This document shows positions 1-5,203 of a DNA stretch of 6,173 nucleotides, piece after piece. Location of the stretch: assembly GCA_002401945.1 (NCBI GenBank), contig NVUP01000020.1:40355-46527 (forward strand). The letters are read 5' to 3'. Below the pieces are notes generated by a model. It saw nothing but the letters and a program-made list of their open reading frames with translations, was not told where the DNA came from and made no database searches. The position numbers and the translations under genes are program-made. The DNA is from Paracoccaceae bacterium (GTDB lineage: Bacteria; Pseudomonadota; Alphaproteobacteria; Rhodobacterales; Rhodobacteraceae). The first letter of the stretch is position 1; each line of letters starts with the position of its first letter.

Positions 1-285
1 GCCTATGCCGCCTCCAAGGGTGGTATTGTTGGTATGTGCCTGCCTATGGCGCGTGATCTGGCCTCAACTGGCATCCGGGTGATGACCATCGCGCCGGGCA
101 TCTTCATGACCCCGATGCTGGCTGGCCTGCCCGAAGAGGTGCAACAGCAACTCGCCGCAGATGTGCCAAACCCGCCCCGGCTGGGCGAGGCCTCGGAATA
201 TGGCCGCATGGCCGGCTTCATTGTCGAGATGGGCTACCTCAACGGCGAGGTCATCCGTCTCGACGGCTCCCTGCGGATGCGCTAA
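1..285 (+). CDS. SDR-family 3-hydroxyacyl-CoA dehydrogenase (HSD10-like), 3' part only
   Basis: The window opens inside this gene; 94 codons remain before the TAA at 283-285. The fragment begins one residue before the catalytic YxxxK motif of short-chain dehydrogenases (Y2-A-A-S-K6). It continues into a GGIVGM helix, then IRVMTIAPG (the conserved PG after the active site) and the C-terminal [15 protein letters not shown]. This run closely resembles the C-terminal third of human type 2 3-hydroxyacyl-CoA dehydrogenase (HSD17B10, about 260 residues). About 165 N-terminal residues, including the NAD-binding TGxxxGxG motif, therefore lie upstream. Family members oxidise (S)-3-hydroxyacyl-CoA to 3-ketoacyl-CoA with NAD+ in fatty-acid or branched-chain amino-acid breakdown. 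The exact substrate cannot be read from the fragment. The next gene starts 9 nt after the stop, so the two are probably co-transcribed. Confidence 0.9.
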   Translation, partial: AYAASKGGIVGMCLPMARDLASTGIRVMTIAPGIFMTPMLAGLPEEVQQQLAADVPNPPRLGEASEYGRMAGFIVEMGYLNGEVIRLDGSLRMR

Positions 286-294
286 GCCAGCGCC

Positions 295-849
295 ATGCCG
301 CAAAGTGAACGCGATAAGATGCAGGCCGGGGGCTGGTATTGCTGCCAGAACCCCGAGCTTGAAGCGCTGCAACACAGCGCCCGTTGCGCCCTGCATGTGC
401 ACAACACCGCCGCGCCGGATCCCGATTGCACCTTGAGCCCATCGCTGTCGGGCCTGTTTGCCGGTCACGGCGCAAGGTGCTTCATCGAAACGCCGTTTCA
501 CTGCGCCTACGGCATGAACATTACCCTGGGCAACAATGTCTACCTGAACGCTGGCTGCACCATTCTGGACACGGCGCCGGTGCGAATTGGCGATCGCAGC
601 ATGTTGGGGCCTGGAGTGCAGATCTATTGCGCCCAGCATCACAAAGACAGGGCATTGCGAGCCCAGGGGTTGGAGCGCGCAAGCCCGGTGACGCTGGGAT
701 CTGATGTCTGGATTGGTGGTGGCGCCATCCTGATGCCCGGCGTGACCATCGGCGAAGGCGCCATTGTTGGAGCAGGCAGTGTAGTGCTGCACGATGTACT
801 ACCCGGCACAACCGTGGTTGGCAATCCAGCCCGGAGCCTGCCGCGCTAA
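295..849 (+). CDS. Sugar O-acetyltransferase, Maa/LacA/NodL hexapeptide-repeat family
   Basis: The 184-residue product matches the family's usual length (E. coli Maa is about 183). Residues 4-58 resemble the N-terminal maltose-acetyltransferase domain (SERDKM then GGWY). Residues 60-183 form a left-handed beta-helix of hexapeptide repeats, including YGMNITLGNNVYLNAGC, LGSDVWIGGGAILMPGVTIG and the closing VVGNPAR. The expected catalytic histidine is present at H115 (YCAQHH, aligning with YTATHP of Maa), and N85 sits at the acceptor site. The family moves acetyl from acetyl-CoA to a sugar hydroxyl in the cytoplasm, usually as a trimer. The acceptor here is unknown: maltose, a galactoside, a Nod-type oligosaccharide or a surface-sugar precursor are all possible. 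No good Shine-Dalgarno precedes the ATG, so translation may depend on coupling to the dehydrogenase 9 nt upstream. The product is cysteine-rich, with eight scattered Cys. Confidence 0.87.
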   Translation: MPQSERDKMQAGGWYCCQNPELEALQHSARCALHVHNTAAPDPDCTLSPSLSGLFAGHGARCFIETPFHCAYGMNITLGNNVYLNAGCTILDTAPVRIGDRSMLGPGVQIYCAQHHKDRALRAQGLERASPVTLGSDVWIGGGAILMPGVTIGEGAIVGAGSVVLHDVLPGTTVVGNPARSLPR

Positions 850-857
850 GCCGCTAC

Positions 858-906
858 GCTGCCGTCGTACTCCGCTCGCAGACTTGAATGAAGTATCGAC
901 GATAGC
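858..906. terminator. Imperfect inverted repeat between convergent genes, possible two-way terminator
   Basis: Arm 858-871 pairs with arm 892-906 around a 20-nt loop. By eye there are 12 Watson-Crick pairs, one G-U (861/903), one C-A mismatch (862/902) and one bulged T (896). On the opposite strand the G-U and the mismatch swap roles, so the stem is about equally stable in both RNAs. It lies between the acetyltransferase stop and the ABC-F stop, where a terminator is expected. Neither side has a real U-tract, so a canonical intrinsic terminator is not supported. It could act with Rho or as a 3'-end stabiliser. Confidence 0.4.
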
Positions 907-947
907 TACCTGATTATAATAATGTTTCGGGCGTGCATCACAGCAAC

Positions 948-2753
948 TCAGCCGCCTGCCTTATCCTCCAGCTCCAGCCATTCCTCCTCCGAGGCCGCCA
1001 GTTTCTGCTGCCGCTGCACCAACGCCTCATTGGCTTTTTTGAACTTCACCGGCTGGCGGGTAAACAGCTCAGGATCTGCCATCAAGCCCTCAAGCTTGGC
1101 GATCTCCTGCTCCAACCGTTTGATCTCACCCGGCAGCGACTCAAGCCGGTGTTTCTCAGTAAAGGACAGCCCGGATACCACTTTGGCCTCTTGCTTGACC
1201 TTCCCTTTTGAAGCTTTTGATTTTGCGGCTTTCTCGGCATCTGTGGGGCCGCGCTGAAACAGGTAGTCGCTCCAGCCGCCCGCATAAGCCGTGGCGCGAC
1301 CATCGCCTTCCATGGCAATGGTGGTGGTGGCCACCCGGTCCAGAAAGTCGCGGTCGTGGCTGACCAGCAGCACGGTGCCGTCGTAGCTGTCCAGCAATTC
1401 CTGCAACAGATCCAGCGTCTCGATATCCAGATCGTTGGTCGGCTCATCCAGCACCAGCAGGTTGCTCTGCCGTGCCATCAGTTTCGCCAGCAGTAACCGC
1501 GCCTTCTCGCCGCCCGACAAAGACCGCACCGGAGCCCGAGCCTGACTTTCGTCAAACAGGAAATCCTTGAGATAACCCACCACGTGCTTGGGCATACCAC
1601 GCACCATCACCTGATCCGATTTACCCGACACCCCCATCTCGGGGTCGGTGGTCAGGTTGTCCCACAGGCTCAGATCCGGGTTCAGCTGATCGCGGGCCTG
1701 ATCAAACATGGCAATTTCCAACTTGGTGCCCTGCTTCACGATTCCCGCGTCCGGCTCTTCCAGCCCCAGCAACATCTTCAACAGCGTGGTCTTGCCCACC
1801 CCGTTGGGGCCAACAAAGGCCACCCGGTCGCCGCGCAGCACCTTGAGATCAAAATCGACCACGATCTGCTTGTCGCCATAACCCTTGGTCAGCCCTATGG
1901 CCTCGATCACCTTGCGCCCCGATTTGGGCGAGGTATCCAGCGCAAAATCGGCGGTGCCCTGGCGCTTGATCTGGCCAGAGCGTTGCTCTCGCAGATCCCG
2001 CAGCGCCCGCACTCGGCCCATATTGCGCTTGCGCCGCGCGCTAATGCCTTCGACCGCCCAACGCGCCTCCGACTTGATCAGCCGGTTCAGCTTGTGGCGC
2101 TGCATGTCTTCTTCTTCCCAGACGGTATCGCGCCAGACCTCAAAAGCTTCGAATCCCTTTTCCTGCCGCCGCACTTGACCGCGATCGATCCACAGAGTGG
2201 CGCGGGTCAGCGCTCGCAAGAACGCCCGGTCGTGCGAGATCAGCACAAAAGCGGCGCGGGTCGATTTCAGCTCGCGCTCCAGCCAGCCAATGGCTTCGAT
2301 ATCCAAATGGTTGGTCGGCTCGTCCAGCAGCATCAGATCAGGCGATTCGGCCATCAGTTTGGCCAGCGCCGCCCGGCGCCGCTCGCCGCCTGATGCGGTT
2401 TCAATCGACCGGTCCGGGTCAAACTTCAACCCCTCACCGGCCCGCTCGACCTTATACAATTCACCCGGCTCCAGCTCACTACAGGCAAATTCGCCCAAGG
2501 TCGCAAAACCCGCCATGCTCGGTTCCTGCTCCATATAGCCAACCGAGCGCCCCGGAGGCAGCACGATGGTGCCAGAGTCGGCCTCGACCAACCCCGCCAT
2601 GACTTTCATCAAGGTAGACTTACCGGAGCCATTTCGACCCACCAACGCCACACGGTCGCCGGGTTGAACCACCAGATCAAGATCTGAAAAAACCGGATCA
2701 CCGCCAAAAGTCAGCGCAATACCGGACATCTGCAAAAGAGGAATACGTGCCAT
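948..2753 (-). CDS. uup: ABC-F family ATPase, Uup-like
   Basis: The 601-residue protein has two ABC ATPase domains in tandem and no membrane segment, which defines the ABC-F class of soluble, ribosome-associated ATPases. NBD1: Walker A GRNGSGKST at 39-47, signature ASGGE at 120-124, Walker B LMLLDEP at 140-146, switch H174. A basic linker, including ARRKRNMGRVRALRDLR at 239-255, joins the domains. NBD2: Walker A GPNGVGKTT at 315-323, signature LSGGE at 412-416, LVLDEPTNDLD at 433-443, H466. A Lys-rich spacer (about 503-527) and a charged coiled coil (about 528-598) follow, as in the C-terminal domain of Uup; E. coli Uup has 635 residues. Uup is linked to ribosome quality control and to suppression of transposon excision. 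The M1 start is kept because the family-typical N-terminus begins there and M9 has no Shine-Dalgarno, although that before M1 is also poor. The gene lies downstream of the olsB-like gene on the same strand, with a hairpin between them. An EttA-like or resistance ABC-F is less likely given the coiled-coil tail. Confidence 0.87.
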   Translation of the reverse strand: MARIPLLQMSGIALTFGGDPVFSDLDLVVQPGDRVALVGRNGSGKSTLMKVMAGLVEADSGTIVLPPGRSVGYMEQEPSMAGFATLGEFACSELEPGELYKVERAGEGLKFDPDRSIETASGGERRRAALAKLMAESPDLMLLDEPTNHLDIEAIGWLERELKSTRAAFVLISHDRAFLRALTRATLWIDRGQVRRQEKGFEAFEVWRDTVWEEEDMQRHKLNRLIKSEARWAVEGISARRKRNMGRVRALRDLREQRSGQIKRQGTADFALDTSPKSGRKVIEAIGLTKGYGDKQIVVDFDLKVLRGDRVAFVGPNGVGKTTLLKMLLGLEEPDAGIVKQGTKLEIAMFDQARDQLNPDLSLWDNLTTDPEMGVSGKSDQVMVRGMPKHVVGYLKDFLFDESQARAPVRSLSGGEKARLLLAKLMARQSNLLVLDEPTNDLDIETLDLLQELLDSYDGTVLLVSHDRDFLDRVATTTIAMEGDGRATAYAGGWSDYLFQRGPTDAEKAAKSKASKGKVKQEAKVVSGLSFTEKHRLESLPGEIKRLEQEIAKLEGLMADPELFTRQPVKFKKANEALVQRQQKLAASEEEWLELEDKAGG

Positions 2754-2780
2754 AGCCGCCAGCTACCCCGCCGCCATGGG

Positions 2781-2810
2781 CAGGTCAACGCCCGCCGGGG
2801 CACCAACCTG
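2781..2810 (-). other. Strand-specific 13-bp RNA hairpin between olsB-like gene and ABC-F gene
   Basis: Read on the minus strand, arm CAGGTTGGTGCCC, loop CGGC and arm GGGCGTTGACCTG pair at all 13 positions: nine Watson-Crick pairs and four consecutive G-U pairs. On the plus strand those four become C-A mismatches, so the structure belongs to the bamE-olsB-uup direction. It starts 21 nt after the olsB-like stop and ends 27 nt before the ABC-F ATG. No U-tract follows, so it may be a 3'-end stabiliser, an attenuator-like element or part of a dispersed repeat rather than a simple terminator. Confidence 0.45.
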
Positions 2811-2831
2811 TTTTCTTCTTGTCTTAAATAC

Positions 2832-3578
2832 CTAAGAATCACCGGCCACCACTCTGAGCAAACGCTTGCGGGATTTTGGAATTGCGCCAATTTCCAGCCC
2901 GGTGAACACATGCAAGGTATTCATAGCGGTATCCACTACCGCATGATCGCTGACCCATCCGCCCATCATCAGATAGCTGCGCAACAAAGGTGGCAGTCCC
3001 AGCATCGCCTGCTTGACCTCAGGTAATTGCGCCAGCGGCCGGTCAAACTTGACTACATTTGGCGCCTTGACCTTTGGTCGCCAGCGTTCTGGGGCCTGGT
3101 AACGGTGTTTCAACGCCGCAAAGGTATCCAGGTGCGGCTCGGTTTCAGTGCCCGCAAAAGAGGAACAGCCAAACAACATTTGGATCCCGTGATCATCGAC
3201 AATACGGGTCAATGCCCCCCAGGCCAGTCGCAAAATATCCGGGTCGTTGCAGTCAGGATGCTTACAAAACCGCCCCATTTCAGCCATTGGACCAGGGAAA
3301 TGCGCCAACGCTGACAGATCATAATACTGCGCGGAATAGCTCTGTGTGATCCCAGTTCCATTTGGCAGCTGCAGCACTCGGAATGCGCAGACCAGCCTGT
3401 CCGAGCGGATATCTTCAATCAGCACATGGGAACAAACGTCGTCGAACCGATCCAGATCGGGCTGATTCGTGCCAAAACATAGGGTCCGCAATGCCTGCGC
3501 CGCAGCCAAATCCTTGGATTGATCCGCAAAACGAGCCCTATAGCAGCCTTTGCTCAGGATCTCTGTACGAATTGACAT
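2832..3578 (-). CDS. OlsB-like GNAT acyltransferase (amino-acid lipid synthesis)
   Basis: The 248-residue product belongs to the GNAT/autoinducer-synthase-like group that includes OlsB. OlsB transfers a 3-hydroxy fatty acid from acyl-ACP to the alpha-amino group of ornithine, the first step of ornithine-lipid synthesis. Family marks visible are a region rich in Asp with C49 and H51 (DRFDDVCSHVLIED, 43-56), CAFRVLQL (64-71), EMGRFCKHP (100-108) and FGCSSFAGTE (136-145). Hydrophobic and basic patches are consistent with membrane-surface work. I chose the ATG at 3578 over one at 3641: it has a GGGGA Shine-Dalgarno (3589-3585) six bases upstream, whereas the longer form starts right at the bamE stop without one and adds 21 residues of no family character. 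No olsA-type second acyltransferase lies in the window. Roseobacters also carry a related enzyme, GlsB, that makes glutamine lipids, so the acceptor amino acid is open and I give no symbol. Confidence 0.8.
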   Translation of the reverse strand: MSIRTEILSKGCYRARFADQSKDLAAAQALRTLCFGTNQPDLDRFDDVCSHVLIEDIRSDRLVCAFRVLQLPNGTGITQSYSAQYYDLSALAHFPGPMAEMGRFCKHPDCNDPDILRLAWGALTRIVDDHGIQMLFGCSSFAGTETEPHLDTFAALKHRYQAPERWRPKVKAPNVVKFDRPLAQLPEVKQAMLGLPPLLRSYLMMGGWVSDHAVVDTAMNTLHVFTGLEIGAIPKSRKRLLRVVAGDS

Positions 3579-3584
3579 AGCGAA

Positions 3585-3589
3585 TCCCC
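3585..3589 (-). promoter_or_regulatory. Ribosome-binding site that decides the olsB-like start
   Basis: On the minus strand GGGGA is followed by six bases (TTCGCT) and then the ATG at 3578. The competing in-frame ATG at 3641 is preceded by the bamE 3' end (CCAGTAA) with no purine-rich element. This supports the 248-residue start over the 269-residue one. Confidence 0.6.
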
Positions 3590-3641
3590 GCGAATCTTGA
3601 GAGGCGCCCGGAGTTAGGCCAGCCAAGACGCGGCTGACCAT

Positions 3642-4109
3642 TTACTGGATGACGTTACCGGGTCCAATATTGCCCAGACTGCCCAGCAACTGGCGCAGGA
3701 AAGTTTTATCCTGAATACCTGAACTGGTCACCCTGCGCTGTAAGGGAATCACCTTGCCGTTCTCAAGACCAAAGCGCTCAACGCCGCTAACCACACCGGA
3801 TTGATCAAAGCTGATCGCCACCAACTCCCGCGAGACCGGTTTGGGTTCGCTGGGGCCATAGTGCCGCAACCGGGTTGCGATATAATAATAGCCACTGACG
3901 TCCAAAACTCCCGAAGAGGACGGGGCACCAACGGTTTCAGCAACAGAATCCCGCGTATCGACACCAACCACAACTTCGGCCAGCACCTCTTCGCTGGGCA
4001 CATAGCCATGGTTGCGGTATTGAGCGGCACAACCAATCAGGGCCATCCCTGCCCCTGCCAGAATCACAATTTTGACGGCCAATTTCAACCGATATGCTAA
4101 TGCCAACAT
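3642..4109 (-). CDS. bamE: Outer-membrane assembly lipoprotein BamE (SmpA/OmlA family)
   Basis: The 155-residue product starts with a basic and hydrophobic signal peptide ending in lipobox LIGC (24-27), so C27 should be lipidated and become residue 1. The next residue is Ala rather than Asp, which suits transport to the outer membrane. The mature part follows the SmpA/OmlA pattern: GVDTRDSVAETVGAP (about 49-63), then a GYYYIATR strand, then a VSRELVAISFDQSGVV strand pair. BamE is a periplasmic-facing, outer-membrane-anchored accessory subunit of the BAM complex, where it modulates BamA and BamD. A GGGGGAG Shine-Dalgarno (4120-4114) lies four bases before the ATG. The gene heads a minus-strand series with the olsB-like gene, whose ATG is 63 nt beyond the bamE stop. 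It diverges from yceD. Its length is somewhat above E. coli BamE (about 113) but usual for alphaproteobacterial forms with a C-terminal extension. Confidence 0.88.
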   Translation of the reverse strand: MLALAYRLKLAVKIVILAGAGMALIGCAAQYRNHGYVPSEEVLAEVVVGVDTRDSVAETVGAPSSSGVLDVSGYYYIATRLRHYGPSEPKPVSRELVAISFDQSGVVSGVERFGLENGKVIPLQRRVTSSGIQDKTFLRQLLGSLGNIGPGNVIQ

Positions 4110-4194
4110 GCTACTCCCCCGTCGCGGCTTGATAACGCCTTTGATCCCGCTTACCTAAACCCGGCCTCCGGTTCAAGAAACGAAAGTCCCCGCG
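4110..4194. promoter_or_regulatory. Divergent promoter region between bamE and yceD
   Basis: These 85 nt separate two genes that point away from each other, so promoters for both directions should lie here or overlap the gene starts. Only weak matches are visible. On the plus strand TTGATA (4129-4134) lies 17 nt before TACCTA (4152-4157), a good -35 with a poor -10. On the minus strand a TTGAAC is followed 17 nt later by TAAGCG. A short CCGG-CCT-CCGG repeat sits at about 4161-4171. The existence of promoters is inferred from gene orientation; the exact boxes are not reliable. Confidence 0.45.
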
Positions 4195-4731
4195 ATGACT
4201 GACAATCCCGCCCTGCGCGTTGCAGATCTGTCTCAAAACAGCCCAACCAGCTTTGATATACGCCCCGATATCACCACATTAAAGGCTCTCGCCGAGGAGT
4301 TTGGCCTGCGCGGATTGCGCAAGTTGAGATTCAGTGGCCAGATCATGGCCAAGGATCGCCGCGACTGGCAGTTGACCGCGACCCTCGGCGTAACGGCCCT
4401 ACAGGTCTGCGTGGTCACTCTGGACCCGATCTCCACCCGCATTGATGTCCCGGTTAAACGCCAATTTCTGGCCGGAGTGGAAACCTCGGACGAACCAGAG
4501 ATAGAAATACCCGAGGATGACAATGTCGAACTGCTGGGCAGTCATATCGACCCGCATGCGATCATGCTCGAGGCGCTGACGCTGGTGCTGCCGCAATATC
4601 CCCGCAAAGATGGGGCCACATTGGGCGAATCTATCTATACAGAACCCGGCCAAGCGCCCATGCGCGATGAGGACACACGCCCGTTTGCCGGGCTGGCCGA
4701 CCTGCGCAAGCAGCACAAGAAAGATTCCTAA
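4195..4731 (+). CDS. yceD: YceD/DUF177 family protein (23S rRNA accumulation protein)
   Basis: The 178-residue product has the family layout: an N-terminal region with RPDITTLKALAEEFGLRGLRKLRFSG (about 23-48), a central LGVTALQVCVVTLDPISTRIDVPVKRQF strand pair (64-91), an acidic stretch (about 96-112), and the hallmark HIDPHAIMLEALTLVLPQYPR (117-137). In E. coli YceD is needed for normal accumulation of 23S rRNA, and yceD is encoded immediately before rpmF; the molecular mechanism is not settled. The same order is kept here, with an unusually long 226-nt gap before rpmF. The tail (about 138-178) is polar with basic residues near the end (LRKQHKKDS). The Shine-Dalgarno is weak (GAAAG at 4182-4186). 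Family assignment is firm; the role rests on homology and gene order. Confidence 0.85.
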   Translation: MTDNPALRVADLSQNSPTSFDIRPDITTLKALAEEFGLRGLRKLRFSGQIMAKDRRDWQLTATLGVTALQVCVVTLDPISTRIDVPVKRQFLAGVETSDEPEIEIPEDDNVELLGSHIDPHAIMLEALTLVLPQYPRKDGATLGESIYTEPGQAPMRDEDTRPFAGLADLRKQHKKDS

Positions 4732-4911
4732 GGCCCATTTTCTTGCCGCCTGGACAGATCGGCACTGGTTCTGACGGCTTTGGTCACCTAAAAGCTCTTG
4801 CATCGCGCATGATTCTCAGTATTTTCGCGCGCTCATCGGAATTATGGTTGGACATCGGACGGGCTGCGGCCTAAACGCACGTCACACCGTTTGAAACGAA
4901 CAATGAAATCC
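4732..4911 (+). promoter_or_regulatory. yceD-rpmF spacer, probable rpmF promoter region
   Basis: This is a long gap for a usually tight cluster, enough to hold a separate promoter for rpmF-plsX. Candidate boxes are all weak: TTGCAT (4798-4803) 16 nt before TATTTT (4820-4825), and TTGGAC (4848-4853) followed by a CTAAAC-like sequence. A perfect odd palindrome CGTTTGAAACG lies at 4888-4898 and could be an operator half or chance. I see no open reading frame of protein character and no clear terminator for yceD. Confidence 0.35.
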
Positions 4912-4936
4912 GGCTACGGGGACCTGCCCCATAGCC
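4912..4936 (+). promoter_or_regulatory. Stem-loop in rpmF leader
   Basis: GGCTACGGGG (4912-4921), loop ACCTG and CCCCATAGCC (4927-4936) form a 10-position stem with nine Watson-Crick pairs and one C-A mismatch (4917/4931). It ends nine bases before the rpmF Shine-Dalgarno (about 4945-4950). The position suits a leader element that affects translation of bL32 or the 5' end of the transcript. Function is inferred from place only. Confidence 0.45.
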
Positions 4937-4944
4937 CTAATAGA

Positions 4945-4950
4945 CAAAGG
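4945..4950 (+). promoter_or_regulatory. rpmF ribosome-binding site
   Basis: CAAAGG lies seven bases before the rpmF ATG at 4958. It follows the leader stem-loop closely, so any change in folding of that stem could alter access to this site. Confidence 0.55.
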
Positions 4951-4957
4951 TTGAGAC

Positions 4958-5158
4958 ATGGCTGTCCAACAGAACAAAGTATCCAAGTCGCGTCGCAACA
5001 ATCGTCGTGCGCACGATTCCCTGGTTGCTGCAAACCCAAACGAATGCCCGAGCTGCGGTGAGCTGAAGCGCCCGCACCACGTGTGCCCGTCTTGTGGCAA
5101 CTATGGTGAAAAAGAAATCGTCGCGACAACCGACGATATCGAAGAGGACGCGGCATAA
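4958..5158 (+). CDS. rpmF: 50S ribosomal protein bL32
   Basis: The 66-residue product is a typical alphaproteobacterial bL32, beginning [20 protein letters not shown]. The basic N-terminal arm (1-20) penetrates rRNA. The zinc ribbon is intact, with cysteines at 30, 33, 43 and 46 (CPSC and CPSC) around GELKRPHHV, so this is the zinc-binding form of the protein. The C-terminus is acidic (DDIEEDAA). The ATG has a CAAAGG Shine-Dalgarno and a leader stem-loop. Gene order yceD-rpmF-plsX matches the conserved cluster in which bL32 and phospholipid synthesis are co-expressed. plsX begins 37 nt after the rpmF stop. Confidence 0.97.
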   Translation: MAVQQNKVSKSRRNNRRAHDSLVAANPNECPSCGELKRPHHVCPSCGNYGEKEIVATTDDIEEDAA

Positions 5159-5160
5159 GC

Positions 5161-5203
5161 CCCGTCATACGCTCATTTGCCAGGCAGGCTTACGCATGAC
5201 GGG
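5161..5203 (+). repeat. Perfect 8-bp inverted repeat enclosing the plsX start codon
   Basis: CCCGTCAT (5161-5168) is the exact reverse complement of ATGACGGG (5196-5203), with a 27-nt loop. The right arm begins with the plsX ATG, and the left arm starts two bases after the rpmF stop (5156-5158). In the mRNA the plsX start codon would be base-paired, while the AGGCAGG purine-rich stretch (about 5182-5188) stays in the loop. A ribosome finishing rpmF would cover the left arm and release the start, which is the usual arrangement for translational coupling. This mechanism is inferred. Confidence 0.55.

Noticed and set aside
120..124. ABC-F NBD1 signature reads ASGGE in the protein instead of LSGGE (residue numbers of the 601-residue product)
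   Set aside because: A conservative change at the first signature position. Walker A, Walker B, catalytic Glu and switch His are all intact, so it gives no reason to suspect an inactive domain.
64..792. Long open frame on the minus strand across the dehydrogenase and acetyltransferase genes
   Set aside because: It is antisense to two well-recognised proteins, shows low-complexity His/Gln/Arg-rich sequence and no family motif. GC-rich coding DNA commonly gives such shadows.
1584..2393. 269-codon open frame on the plus strand inside the ABC-F gene
   Set aside because: Fully antisense to an ABC-F gene with all motifs intact. The translation is Gln/His/Leu-rich and resembles no protein I know.
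3620..3636. Small CAGCC/GGCTG hairpin between bamE and the olsB-like gene
   Set aside because: Five base pairs with a 7-nt loop and no U-tract is within what chance gives at this GC content.
4399..4803. Minus-strand open frame overlapping yceD and its 3' flank
   Set aside because: Antisense to yceD, no recognisable motif or ribosome-binding site, and it runs against the yceD-rpmF-plsX direction.
4888..4898. Odd palindrome CGTTTGAAACG upstream of rpmF as an operator
   Set aside because: Only 11 nt, no known regulator match and no second copy in the window, so it may be chance. Recorded only within the spacer entry.
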